Translations under genes and position numbers: made by a program | Origin: Lucinisca nassula | Lineage: Eukaryota > Mollusca > Bivalvia > Lucinida > Lucinidae | Reading direction: 5' to 3' | Length of the DNA: 64,000 nt | Assembly: GCA_963580285.1 (NCBI GenBank) | Contig: OY757026.1 | Location: 81,819,817 to 81,883,816, forward strand | The notes under the pieces: generated by a model | What the model saw: the letters and a program-made list of their open reading frames with translations, nothing else | Database searches by the model: none | What the model was told of the DNA's origin: nothing | Shown: piece after piece, positions 42,318 through 52,088 of the stretch | Layout: every line of letters begins with the position of its first letter | How positions within the stretch are numbered: position 1 is the stretch's first letter

Positions 42318-42440
42318 TCTTTCGACAGGCCTGTTTATTATTATCGTAGATATAAGAGTTTCGGCAGCTACATTTCTTGTACAAGCAGATAAACCCTAGC
42401 TGACAATCACTGTTCACTGTACATTTAGAGCCATATAAAC
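42318..42440 (-). CDS. EGFR: EGFR exon: N-terminal six-cysteine (EB/EGF-like) module
   Basis: About 41 codons between a TTTCAG acceptor and a GTAAGT donor. It contains six cysteines with spacing C-x5-C-x5-C-x4-C-x-C-x12-C and short motifs such as NSDCQLGFIC and KKCSC, which resemble a small EB or EGF-like disulfide module. The exon ends with one base of a codon that is completed exactly by the first two bases of the L1 exon at 34235, giving CRKICRGSS, so it belongs to the same reading frame. Fly and human ErbB proteins, as I recall them, have no such module before L1, so this would be an N-terminal addition. It needs an upstream exon ending in phase 1, which was not found. The 26-bp minisatellite begins about 60 bp beyond its donor. 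Confidence 0.8.
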
Positions 42441-42461
42441 CTGAAACGAGAAAATAAACAA

Positions 42462-42896
42462 TTAACCCTTAAATTGCTGAATATTCAGTTTAGCCACACC
42501 TATTTCTGACTTCCAACCAATCACATTACTTGAAGAGTGAGTGAGTGTTTGAGTCCCACCAACAATCACACCATGCCGCCTAAGGGTTCAATCACACCAG
42601 TCATACGGAGATGGGACCTCGGTTTAAAGACTCATCCGAAAGCCTGGAGATGAGCCCAGGATCGATCCTGCAATCCATGGTTTACAAGGCGAGTAAGGTA
42701 ACCACTGCACCACAGAGGCTTCTAACAGATTACTTGATGTAATTTATTCTTACAAAGCCATAAACTTAATGTCAAGCAGTGTAGATCCTGATCAGATGGC
42801 TTCTTCAGATGCCCTGACTTCTTCAGAAGCCATCTGATCTCAATCTATACTGTTTCCAAAGATAGGGGTTTTCGTGAAAAGCATGATAGAAGTTAA
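42462..42896. mobile_element. B-type TTAA MITE split by SINE-T4
   Basis: TTAACCCTTAAATTGCTGAAT to GCATGATAGAAGTTAA. The hairpin core carries an extra GCCCTGACTTCTTCA. Confidence 0.8.
42544..42728 (-). mobile_element. SINE-T4 with a captured minisatellite unit
   Basis: On the minus strand: AGCCTCTGTGGTGCAGTGGTT (A box), GGATCGATCCTGGG (B box), CTTTCGGATGAGTCTTTAAA. Target duplication ATTACTTGA at 42535-42543 and 42729-42737. Positions 42564-42599 hold ATCACACCATGCCGCCTAAG..., an inverted unit of the 26-bp minisatellite. Confidence 0.85.
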
Positions 42897-42914
42897 CTAA
42901 ATGTTTTTATTTGT

Positions 42915-43135
42915 TTGATCCTTTTGAGTTTGAGTTTAACATCCCAGTCAACACTATTTCGGGATGTTTACCTAACCACACTGCCTGGGCAGGCTAAAGC
43001 AGTTAACCAGTACAGTGCTTACTGCCCAGGCTTAGACCCTCTATGTGGCTTACCAGTGCCATGTGCGGCCAATTTTAGCTCTGCATGCAGGCAGCCCAAC
43101 CTATTTCTCCAAGCCCTCGATGGCGGGGGGCTGTT
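42915..43135 (-). mobile_element. Chimeric SINE (T1 tail, SINE-A head)
   Basis: TTTAACATCCCAGTCAACAC...GTTAACCAGTACAGTGC matches SINE-T1; then GGCTTAGACCCTCTATGTGG...AGCTCTGCATGCAGGCAGCC matches the SINE-A head. Confidence 0.65.
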
Positions 43136-43161
43136 TTTTTTTTTGTGGTAAAATTTTCAAA

Positions 43162-43461
43162 ACATCACGTGAACAAGTCTGTGAAATGGAGACCCCTAAA
43201 CCCCACTTTATATAGGGAATACTGGGGTTTACGGGGATATACATTATTTTAATTATCTCGGCTTCAAGACATTGTTTGTGGATATTTGTTAGAACTGCCT
43301 CATTGAGGCAGTTGTAAAATGAGGCAGTTGTAACAAGCACCCACAACCTATGTTTTGAGTATAGATAAGAAAATCCATCAGAAAAGTAGATATTTTGGAG
43401 ATTTAAAAAATGCCATTTGTCGCATGGGTGTCCATTTGTCGCATGGGTGTGTTATCGTAAT
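43162..43461 (-). mobile_element. C2 hairpin MITE
   Basis: CATCACGTGAACAAGTCTGTG to GTGTGTTATCGTAATG; a 20-bp end segment (CATTTGTCGCATGGGTGTC) is tandemly repeated. Confidence 0.85.
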
Positions 43462-43714
43462 GTATTTGAATAGTCATATTTTTGTAATGTATACATTTTA
43501 TTGTTATATCAATGTGGGCCAACTGATAAACATTCAACAAACATTTAATATAGATTAAAGATACCAGAAATTTTGTCAAACTTCAATATCTAAATAAATA
43601 GTTAAATAAGAAACCTCATTTATTCAGACTCCAATAATGCAAAATAGTCGACAACTGAAAAGTCACAATCATATAATTCTGTATCAATAATCCAAAACAC
43701 AATTACTGACATTT

Positions 43715-44231
43715 TAACCTTTAGCATGCTGTAGGCGCATTCGTGCGCCCGTGAAAATGTAATGGCGCCACGCTGTAGGCGCATTCGTGCGCCGAAATTG
43801 ACTGGTGTGCTTGGTGCGACTCATAGAAAAGGAGGAACTCTCGTTTTTCGGTGTGGTTTGGCATTTCGGTATCAAATAACATCCGGGCATCGATGAAAAA
43901 AAAAACTTGCCATTTCGATGTTTTTGGATGGATTTTCTTCGGGTTTTCTGGGTAAGGATGCAATTTTTTTTAGGAAATCGCTACTTTTTGACGAACTTGA
44001 TCTAATCGAGCCCAAAATACGCTCTGAAAGGGTGTTTTAAACGATTTTTCGACTCAGTCAGCTGAGTGACAGTAGGCTACTTTCGTTTTCCATATGCTTT
44101 GAATGGTGGAGAAATCAAGAAAAATACGGGTTTTTGTGTGTTAAAAGTTGCTGAAAATGGTAGTATTTGATAAAAACAATTCAGTGGGACGGAGTATCAA
44201 TAAAAAAATTAATTCAGCAGGGTAAAGGTTA
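43715..44231. mobile_element. TTAA-flanked element of about 515 bp
   Basis: TTAACCTTTAGCATGCTGTAG to CAGCAGGGTAAAGGTTAA. Contains GCTGTAGGCGCATTCGTGCG twice. Ends resemble B, interior does not. Confidence 0.7.
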
Positions 44232-44276
44232 AATAAATAAATAAATAAATACATTCTTAATAAATTCAAACAAATA

Positions 44277-44622
44277 ACATCGCGAAAATGTGCCTATATA
44301 TAATTATATTCTGCCCCCTTGAACCCCACTTTTATATAGTAAAACTGGGGCTTGGAGGGGCAAACCTTGATTTTTTTATTTCTGCTCAAATATATAGATT
44401 GTGGGTGCTTGTTAGAACTGCCTTGGCGAGGCAGTTCTAACGAGTTACCATATAGATTGTGGGTGCTTGTTAGAACTGCCTCGGCGAGGCAGTTCTAACG
44501 AGTTACCACAATATATATTTTGGGCAGAAATAAGTCAAATATCACAATTTCTCATCAAAAAGTTTTCATATTTTCGACAGTAAAATGGACAATGTATTTG
44601 TATAAGCATGTTTTCGTAATGA
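44277..44622 (+). mobile_element. C1 MITE with a duplicated core hairpin
   Basis: ACATCGCGAAAATGTGCCTATA to GTATAAGCATGTTTTCGTAATG. The hairpin ATAGATTGTGGGTGCTTGTT...GTTCTAACGAGTTACCA is present twice in tandem. Confidence 0.86.
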
Positions 44623-44684
44623 TAAATAAGGTCTGACCTTGTTCAGCAAGCACCAATGGGCCAATCAAAATGTGCTGGTGCCTA

Positions 44685-44880
44685 CTATCCTAAATTAATG
44701 GGACAGACAGGCTTAGGCAAACAGTTTAGACCCAGCTCAAACTGCTCCTGAAGGAGGAGCCCTCTGATTAGGTTTTAACTGTTTGCCATTCTGTCTGCAC
44801 TTTTCCCATTCCTTACTGGATCAAGAAACAAATTTGTTAAATTTTAGGAGCATTACTGCAAATATGTTCTGAAAAAGGGT
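44685..44880. mobile_element. I-type hairpin element, uninterrupted
   Basis: ATGGGACAGACAGGCTTAGG, AAACAGTTTAGACCCAGCTC, CTCCTGAAGGAGGAG, CTGTTTGCCATTCTGTCTG, GGATCAAGAAACAAATTTG. Confidence 0.72.
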
Positions 44881-45017
44881 CATTCTTTGGAAGCAAAGAA
44901 TACACCAGAGAACTTACAAGTACGGAGCATACAGTTCTCTGGGACAGACTAGCTTGTTTAAGCCAATTAGACCTCATCAATAACTCTCAAGTAGTTTCAA
45001 GTCCTGAAGGTGTCTGA

Positions 45018-45235
45018 ATTTTAACTCTTATCATGCTGTTCACGACAACCCCTATCTTTGGAAACAGTGTAGATCCAGATCAGATGGCTTCTGAAGAAGC
45101 CATCTGATCAGGATCTACACTGTTTGACATTAAGTTTATGACTTTGTAAGAATAAATTACATCAAGTAATCTGATTGGTTCAAAGTCAGAAATGGGTGTG
45201 GCTTAAATGAATATTCAGCAAGATAAGGGTTAAGG
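45018..45235. mobile_element. B-type TTAA MITE
   Basis: TTAACTCTTATCATGCTGTTC to CAGCAAGATAAGGGTTAA with intact hairpin. Confidence 0.86.
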
Positions 45236-45484
45236 ATTTTTATTGTAGCTTAATTTTTCAAACATTTGCCTTTTTTGGGAACTGAAGGCAAGCTTGCCCC
45301 AAATAGGTTGCTTGCTTAACAGATGTGGCGACTGGAACAGATTTTACTGTAAATAAAATAAATAACCAAGTAGACAACAGAAGGCCAAAGAACCTTAACT
45401 ACAATCATCAAAGAAGCAACAGACTAGTGAAGTAGCCTCCCTTAGATCTGTTATGTACCACAGTGCTCAATTCAGCATATTATA

Positions 45485-45640
45485 GAGAAATTTGGGGTTT
45501 ACAAAGTTATGCATTATTTCTTTAGTTTTGCTTAAAAACATTGATTGTGGATACTGGCTTGAGGTGGTTCTATCAAGTACCCACAATCTAAGCTGGCAGC
45601 AGAAATAGACAAAATATTACAAGTTTTCATCTTAGGTCAG
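45485..45640 (-). mobile_element. C2 remnant
   Basis: TTTGGGGTTTACAAAGTTATG, GATTGTGGATACTGG, GGTTCTATCAAGTACCCAC. Just before it, 45250-45350 is a piece of the 61657-61834 element (GGGAACTGAAGGC, GGTTGCTTGCTTAAC). Confidence 0.6.
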
Positions 45641-45674
45641 CTATGAAAGCATTTACCATCTCACCTATTGACAA

Positions 45675-46660
45675 GACATCACCAGATAGATACTTTGTCC
45701 AGTAACACCAGATACTTTGTCCAGAATCACCAGATACTTTGTCCAGTATCACCAGATACTTTCTCCAGTATCACCAGATACTTTCTCCAGTATCACCAGA
45801 TACTTTGTCCAGTGTCACCAGATACTTTGTCCAGTGTCACCAGATATTTTGTCCAGTGTCACCAGATACTTTGTCCAGTGTCACCAGATACTTTGTCCAG
45901 TATCACCAGATACTTTGTCCAGTGTCACCAGATACATTGTCCAGTGTCACCAGATACTTTGTCCAGTATCACCAGATACTTTGTCCAGTGTCACTAGATA
46001 CTTTGTCCAGTGTCACTAGATACTTTGTCCAGTGTCACCAGATACTTTGTCCAGTGTCACCAGATACTTTGTCCAGTGTCACCAGATACTTTGTCCAGTG
46101 TCAGCAGATACTTTGTCCAGTATCACCAGATACTTTGTCCAGAATCACCAGATACTTTGTCCAGTATCACCAGATACTTTGTCCAGTGTCACCAGATACT
46201 TTGTCCAGTAACACTAGATACTTTGTCCAGTGTCACCAGATACTTTGTCCAGAATCACCAGATACTTTGTCCAGTGTCACCAAATACTATGTCCAGTATC
46301 ACCAGATACTTTGTCCAGTATCACCAGATACTTTGTCTAGTATCACCAGGTACTTTGTCCAGTGTCACCAGATACTTTGTCCAGTATCACCAGATACTTT
46401 GTCCAGTGTCACCAGATACTTTGTCCAGAATCACCACATATTTTGTCCAGTATCACCAGATACTTTGTCCAGTGTCACCAGATACTATGTCCAGTATCAC
46501 CAGATACTTTGTCCAGTATCACCACATACTATGTCCAGTATCACCAGATACTATGTCCAGTATCACCACATACTTTGTCCAGTATCACCAGATACTTTGT
46601 CCAGTATTACCAGATACTATGTCCAGTATCACAAGATACTTTGTCCCATCAATATCACAA
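45675..46660. repeat. 22-bp minisatellite, about 44 units
   Basis: Unit CCAGTATCACCAGATACTTTGT, with a common AGTGTC variant. 66 bp equals 22 codons, which explains open frames of up to 313 codons on the plus strand; these have no other sign of coding. Each AGTATC-type unit contains AGTATC...GATACT, a small hairpin. Confidence 0.95.
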
Positions 46661-46670
46661 GAATTACAAA

Positions 46671-46935
46671 CACCATGTGAACACGTCCGTGAAATGAAGA
46701 CCCCCCTATACCCCACTTTATACAGAGAAAACTGGTGTTTATTTGGGTAAACGTTATTTTTCTTATTTCTGCTCCAAGACATAGGTTGTGGGTACTCGTT
46801 AGAGGCGGTTCTAACGAGCACCCACAACCTATGTTTGCAGTATAACTAAGAAAAATATCAAGGATTTTCATCAGAAAAGTAGCCAGTTTGGAATGTGAAA
46901 AAATGCACTATGTTGCACGGGTGTGTTATCATAAT
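46671..46935 (-). mobile_element. C2 MITE inside the 22-bp minisatellite
   Basis: CACCATGTGAACACGTCCGTG to GGGTGTGTTATCATAATG. The left core arm is short: ACTCGTTAGAGGCGGTTC. Confidence 0.85.
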
Positions 46936-46974
46936 GGTCAATTAATGTCAGGGCCATTAAAATCAGTTACTTTG

Positions 46975-47415
46975 ACCAGTATCACAAGATACTTTTCCAG
47001 TATCACCAGAAACTTTGTCCAGTATTACTAGATATCTTTACAGTTTTTCTGGAATTTCCAGATGCTTTACAGAATCACCAGATACTTTGTTCAGTATCAC
47101 TAGATATCTTTACAGTTTTTTTTCAGATGCTTTTACAGAATCACCAAATGCTTTAACCAGTGTCACCATTTTCACTTAATTGGTACTGTCCAGTTTCATG
47201 TGATACAATGTACTTTGTTCAGTATGACTGAATACATTTTCCAGTATCACTGGATACTTTGTTCAGTATCAATGATTACATTGCCCTGTATCAATACATA
47301 ACTTGTCCAGTATAGCCAGATACTTTGCCCTGTATCTCACAAGATACTTTCTCCAGTTTCACAAGATACTTTGTCCAGTATCATTAGATACAATGTCCAG
47401 TATCACATATTAGAA
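46975..47415. repeat. Degenerate part of the 22-bp minisatellite
   Basis: CCAGTATCACAAGATACTTT and similar units with many substitutions; decay increases away from the C2 insert. Confidence 0.8.
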
Positions 47416-47537
47416 TTAAAGTTCAACAACATGAGTTAGGGATTTGACCCTATCTGCATTTTCAAAGCACATGTTACACCATATATCGACCCATTCTGAT
47501 AAAAAAATTTGAACCAGACAACAGCCTTTAGACTGAA

Positions 47538-49036
47538 TTAACCCTTGTCCTGCAAATCCCAGTTATGCCTTATCTTTGAAACAATGTAGATCCAGATCAA
47601 ATGGCTTCTGACGAAGCCATCTGATCAGGATCTACATTGTTTGCCATTCAGATTGTGAATTTGTTGAAATAATTTGCATCAAGTAATCTGATGGGTTGAT
47701 AATCGGTACTAGAATCGCGCAGTCGATGGCAAGCCATCGCATATCCCCACGCTTTCCCGCGGGCCCCACCCCCTGGGCCATCCCCTGGGGGTGTTTGACC
47801 CAAGGGGTAAAATTTTGATTGTGATGTATTCTACTCATCATGCCGTTCGATTTAATATGCTACACGACCATGTTCTGAAAACTTTGATTCTTTATCCCCA
47901 AGGTGCCCCACCCCTGGCCCCACTCCCAGGGGTAGGATCAAAATTCCGAAAGTGTTATGCACTCCCCAGACCAAAGTTTTATCAGTTCCCAAAGTTTCAA
48001 GTTTCTATCTATAACGGTCTAGGAGGAGTTATCCGATAACAGTAATGTATGGGGGTAAAGGGGTCAAAATCCGTTTTTGACCTCTGGTGACCTCAAAATT
48101 GACCCCAGGAGTCAAATTGTGGTTGTAATGTTTGGTACTCATCATGCCATTCGCTTTGATATATTACACGACCATGTTCTGGAAATTTTTATTTTTGACC
48201 CCCACGGGCCCCACCCCCTGGGCCCACCCGTAGGGGTGTGATCAAAATTCCGAAAGTGTCATGCACTCCCCAGACCAAAGATCTATCAGTTCCCAAAGTT
48301 TGGAGTTTCTATCTATAACTGTCTAGGAGGAGTTATCCGGTAAAGGGGTCAAAATCAGTTTTTGACCTCTGGTGACCTCAAAATTGACCCCAGGGGTCAA
48401 ATTTTGGTTGTAATGTTTTCTACTCATCATGCCGTTCGCTCCGATATATTACACGACCATGTTCTGGAAATTTTGATTTTTGACCCCCGCAGGCCCCACC
48501 CCCTGGGCCCACCCGTAGGGGGTGTGATCAAAATTCCGAAAGTGTCATGCACTCCCCAGACCAAAGATCTATCAGTTCCCAAAGTTTCAAGTTTCTATCT
48601 ATAACCGTCTAGGAGGAGTTATCCGGTAAAGGGGTCAAAATCAGTTTTGACCTCTGGTGACCCCAAAATTGACCCCAGGGGTCAAATTTTGGTTGTAATG
48701 TTTTCTACTCATCATGCCGTTCGCTTTGATATATTACACGACCATGTTCTGGAAATTTTTATTTTTGACCCCCACGGGCCCCACCCCCTGGGCCCACCCG
48801 TAGGGGTAAGATCAAAATTCCGAAAGTGTCATGCACTCCCCAGACCAAAGATCTATCAGTTCCCAAAGTTTCAAGTTTCTATCTATAACCGTCTAGGAGG
48901 AGTTATCCGGTAAGACGGACGGACGGACGGACGTACGGACGACGAAGACCATTACAATATCCCCACTTTTTCTTCGAAAAGCGTGGGGATAATAATGGGT
49001 GTGGCATATATAAATATTCAGCAGGACAAGGGTTAA
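47538..49036. mobile_element. B-type TTAA MITE split by G
   Basis: TTAACCCTTGTCCTGCAAATC before and CAGCAGGACAAGGGTTAA after the G element; removing G restores one B copy. Confidence 0.83.
47709..48992 (+). mobile_element. G tandem-core element, copy 2
   Basis: Inverted relative to 20727-22013, with CTAGAATCGCGCAGTCGATG at the left, four units ending GGAGGAGTTATCCGGTAA, (GGAC)n at 48916-48942, and the terminal hairpin TCCCCACTTTTTCTTCGAAA...GTGGGGA. The two copies are close in sequence, suggesting recent spread. Confidence 0.87.
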
Positions 49037-49107
49037 GCAGACAGTGTAGAACACAACAAGGCAAATCATGCTGCTCTGCAAAAAGCAGTTAAAGAAGCAA
49101 CAGTTTT

Positions 49108-49340
49108 GATAACCTATTGTATACTAGTGGACTCTTCCACTGCTTTATGTTGGATAAGTCCATCCGTCATATAGGGGGTTTCAGGCCTATTTTTTCGCTT
49201 AAATTAATCTGTTTTGAAGGAAAATTCTGTAAGCAAATATTGCAAGCCCTGTTCAGACGCCACGCTCTGCGGCTTCTGTTCTTGGCCTGAACTGTTTGCC
49301 AAGGTACCCCTTTAGGGATTTCCTGCCTACAGTGGGTCAA
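49108..49340. mobile_element. H-type MITE, diverged
   Basis: TATTGTATACTAGTGGACTC, GGAAAATTCTGTAAGCAAAT, hairpin CCCTGTTCAGACGCC / GGCTTCTGTTCTTGG, CTGTTTGCCAAGGTACCCC. Confidence 0.72.
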
Positions 49341-49436
49341 ATGTCTGATATCGCATCTTTAGGTGAATTAGGTAAATCAATAAATGGTTTATCAAATTTT
49401 AGTAACTACGGTAATACAGGTTTTGGTATGGTACAT

Positions 49437-49649
49437 TTAACCCTTATCTTGCTGAATATTCATTTAAGCCTAACCCATTTCTGTCTGTCAACCAATCAAA
49501 TTACTTGATGTAATTTATTGCTACAAATTCATAAACTGAATGCCAAACAGTGTAGATCCTGATCAGATGGCTTCTTCAGAAGCCATCTGATCTGGATCTA
49601 CACTGTTTCCAAAGATAGGGGTTGTCGTGAACAGCATGATAAGAGTTAA
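49437..49649. mobile_element. B-type TTAA MITE
   Basis: TTAACCCTTATCTTGCTGAAT to GCATGATAAGAGTTAA; both TTAA copies and the full hairpin are present. Confidence 0.88.
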
Positions 49650-50908
49650 CAGAATGAATGTCGTGTGACAGATGCATATATATCCAGACAGATGCATGAA
49701 TGAATAACAGCGAACAAGAACCATGTGCGTAGTGTAGTGATGCTTATGCACACTTATGCATGAACAAGAATTCATCAGGAAGGCTATGTCACGCCTGTGG
49801 GGTTGGCAGCACAAATTCACCAACCATGTAATCTAGGCCAAGGTCAAACATGGATGCTTGCATAAAAAATTGCCATTTCCTAGATGCAAACTTGTACCAA
49901 GTATCATGAGAAATGAGAACATTTAGTCCGGGATTTGAGACCAGATTTCGAAAAATTTAATGCACCCAAAATTCTCACGCTTTATCTGTGCCGTTTCATT
50001 GAGATAGAAGCCTAACCTATATGACAAGTGATTATTTAGCACATCTGGTGGGGAAAAGGGGTTGGAAATTCCATGAGTTTACACCCACCCCCATGCGGAT
50101 GGTATAGTTTGATTAAGTTTAGTTATGTGTAGCTTGCGCTTACAAATGAATGTTGATTAATTGCATCAACAACAATATTTGTCAATGCTCGAAGACACCA
50201 AAATTCATGATACGACGTAACTACATCCGGTGTTACCATAAATTTTGACCATTGAAATTTGACCCCACAAATTTGGTAAATTTTACACTATTTTCGCGCT
50301 AAATGATTTTTAGTACTTTTTGAAACAATTTCTTTTTCGTCAGTATGCAGGACGGTTACTTTTGCACGTATATGTGAAACTTGATGACTCTGTTTCAATC
50401 TGAGCATGAACAAGGGACTTCGATACCAATGGACCCTTTTATCGCTTTTTCCTGTTGTGTCACAGATCGTGATAAAAATCCATATTAAAACAAACATAAT
50501 ATAAATAATTTTACTGGCTGGTCATAGATGTATCATGACAGGGACCAATAGATATGTTTTTGAAAATTTACTGATGGCCATTTCCTTCCGATTTATATTT
50601 AGTAAGGGAAATATACATCACCAACCATATTTGTCAGCAGGTGAACTATCAAGCGATTCTCTAAACTGGTGAGTTGAATCAATCAACAATTAATGAATAC
50701 AGTGTATATTTCAAGAATCATTATCCAAAGTTTCCGGTTTGTCGGTTTGTGCTGAAGGCTCCCCAAGTGACATGGACATTATTATATTTCAAACACGCAA
50801 ATGTTACTGGCCAATACAAGGTCTCTATTGAAATCTTACTGGGTACCTTATTTTCTGTTAAGTCGCACGACTAAAAATAAATAGTACCTGAGCTTTAATG
50901 TAACGTAA
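49650..50908. other. No firm feature; low-repeat stretch
   Basis: The longest stretch with few recognised repeats. A minus-strand ATG at 50497 opens a hydrophobic start MFVLIWIFITICDTTG that could be a signal peptide. However, no donor in the phase needed by the 42.4-kb exon was found, so it is not called an exon. Confidence 0.35.
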
Positions 50909-51303
50909 AGCCACCCGTTAAACATTATTCTATCTTCCCTTTTCCCAGAGTTGTGGTATAACCTGTAAACGTGCATCTTAAGATGTCACCTGCACTTCGT
51001 ACTTTCTACCATTTCGTTGGGCAACCTGCCTTCGATAACCTTGTCCCTCCATTCACTATTAGCTCTTAATTATTCTGTGCTCTTGTCACACACTGATTAA
51101 TCTGGTCTTCATCTCCTTCTTTTACTACTTCCTTTTACAGATATTTGTCCCATATATTGATTGTTTGGGGTTTAAAGGCACGTCAACCCTTGTTGGTCAT
51201 TTTGTGTCCTCTCCACAGAGAAAAGGAGAAAAACGTTAGATATTATATTTTAACTCTGGGAAAAGGGAAGATAGAAGAATGTTTAATGGGTGGCTTTACG
51301 TTA
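50909..51303. repeat. Fold-back element with 53-bp inverted ends
   Basis: GTAACGTAAAGCCACCCGTT... at 50909-50961 is the reverse complement of 51251-51303 (...GTGGCTTTACGTTAC) with about two mismatches. Interior of about 290 bp with no recognised content except a SINE-like piece near 51160-51220 (TTTGGGGTTTAAAGGCACGTC). Confidence 0.85.
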
Positions 51304-51603
51304 CAAGATAGTTGAGCAGATGAAAGTTAGGCATAGAGGAGAAAGGGGAAAAATGGAAAAAGCAGAAACAGAAGAAATAACAGTATTCCCCCTCTACCCA
51401 TACCTGCTGCAAGAACAGCAGGTCTTGTCCAGCTGTAAGCCAATATCAGTTGGACGCCCTATTGACGAAAGGTACACGTCACCTTTGCCGCACCCAACCA
51501 GCCCAATTAAGGCAATTATCCCATACAGATTGTCCAATTGTCCAAAAAGGCCTTATATGACAAGCCATCAGGAGTTATCACGTTTGAAAAACAGCGTGTA
51601 GCA

Positions 51604-52088
51604 ATGATCAGGAATCTATACAAAATATCTCGCATCTCCCATTCAAAACACCAAAATGAAAACGTCACGAATGGAAAGCCAGAACGACAGTTATCTCCCC
51701 ACATGGCCAAACGGCTATCCAAAATAAAACAGGCATTATTAATACATTCATCTTAAGGACTAACTATGAAAATAATAAACCACAAAAAAGGACCGCCTTG
51801 GAACGGTGTCAGTAAGAAGTTTTACGGGGGTTGTGGTGGGGGTGGACACTTGGATTGATTTAAGGTGGCCACAATACTCGCCCTTGATTGTCTTGGTTAA
51901 AACCAATAAGTTGTTCACTCTGCATGATGGAGTTCTAGCTCATCAGTGCAATATCTCCGAGAACAGGAAATCAAACGAATAAAGAGATGAAACAACTATG
52001 AGGACTCGACAGCATGAAATAGCTAGAATGCTGCAGCAAAGGAAACCAAACAGTTAGGCTCCGGTTAACCCTACCAGAGACAGAGCAT
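51604..52088 (+). repeat. Interspersed repeat R, copy 3
   Basis: ATGATCAGGAATCTATAC, CATGGCCAAACGGCTATCC, GGTGGCCACAATACTCGCCC, GAGGACTCGACAGCA, GAGACAGAGCATAAG, collinear with 1733-2228. Confidence 0.7.

Larger units (their letters stand above)
5299..42440 (-). other. EGFR: Partial ErbB/EGFR receptor gene (ten exons seen)
   Basis: The ten exons below share one strand, lie in the order of an ErbB ectodomain, and have GT-AG borders whose phases fit at every junction: 1, 1, 1, 0, 1, 1, 2, then phase 2 into either alternative last exon, each ending in phase 1. ErbB receptors are single-pass membrane tyrosine kinases whose L1, cysteine-rich 1, L2 and cysteine-rich 2 domains bind EGF-family ligands. 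Only the part up to the end of L2 is in the window, about 450 codons. The downstream exons would lie beyond position 1. No convincing signal-peptide exon was found between 42.4 and 64 kb. Introns of 1.4 to 8.1 kb are filled with repeats. Insulin-receptor membership is unlikely: the segments NLEITNLEG...LSFLKDIEEVMGYVL and ECCHPECAAGCDGP are ErbB-like. Orthology to vertebrate EGFR rather than ERBB2-4 cannot be stated for an invertebrate. Confidence 0.93.

Noticed and set aside
5299..42440. Insulin-receptor family instead of ErbB
   Set aside because: L1 start, dimerisation-arm block and GPCPK junction follow ErbB order and spacing; no insulin-receptor specific features.
45739..46680. 313-codon open frame on the plus strand (LCPVSPDTLSSVTRYFVQ... 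repeats)
   Set aside because: It is a 22-bp minisatellite read through; all three plus frames are open for the same reason, there is no start context, splice site or domain.
50288..50497. Missing EGFR signal-peptide exon (MFVLIWIFITICDTTG...)
   Set aside because: Hydrophobic start is attractive, but no consensus donor in phase 1, needed for the exon at 42440, follows it.
51290..51601. 103-codon plus-strand frame overlapping the fold-back element end
   Set aside because: Starts inside an inverted repeat and runs toward repeat R; no family resemblance.
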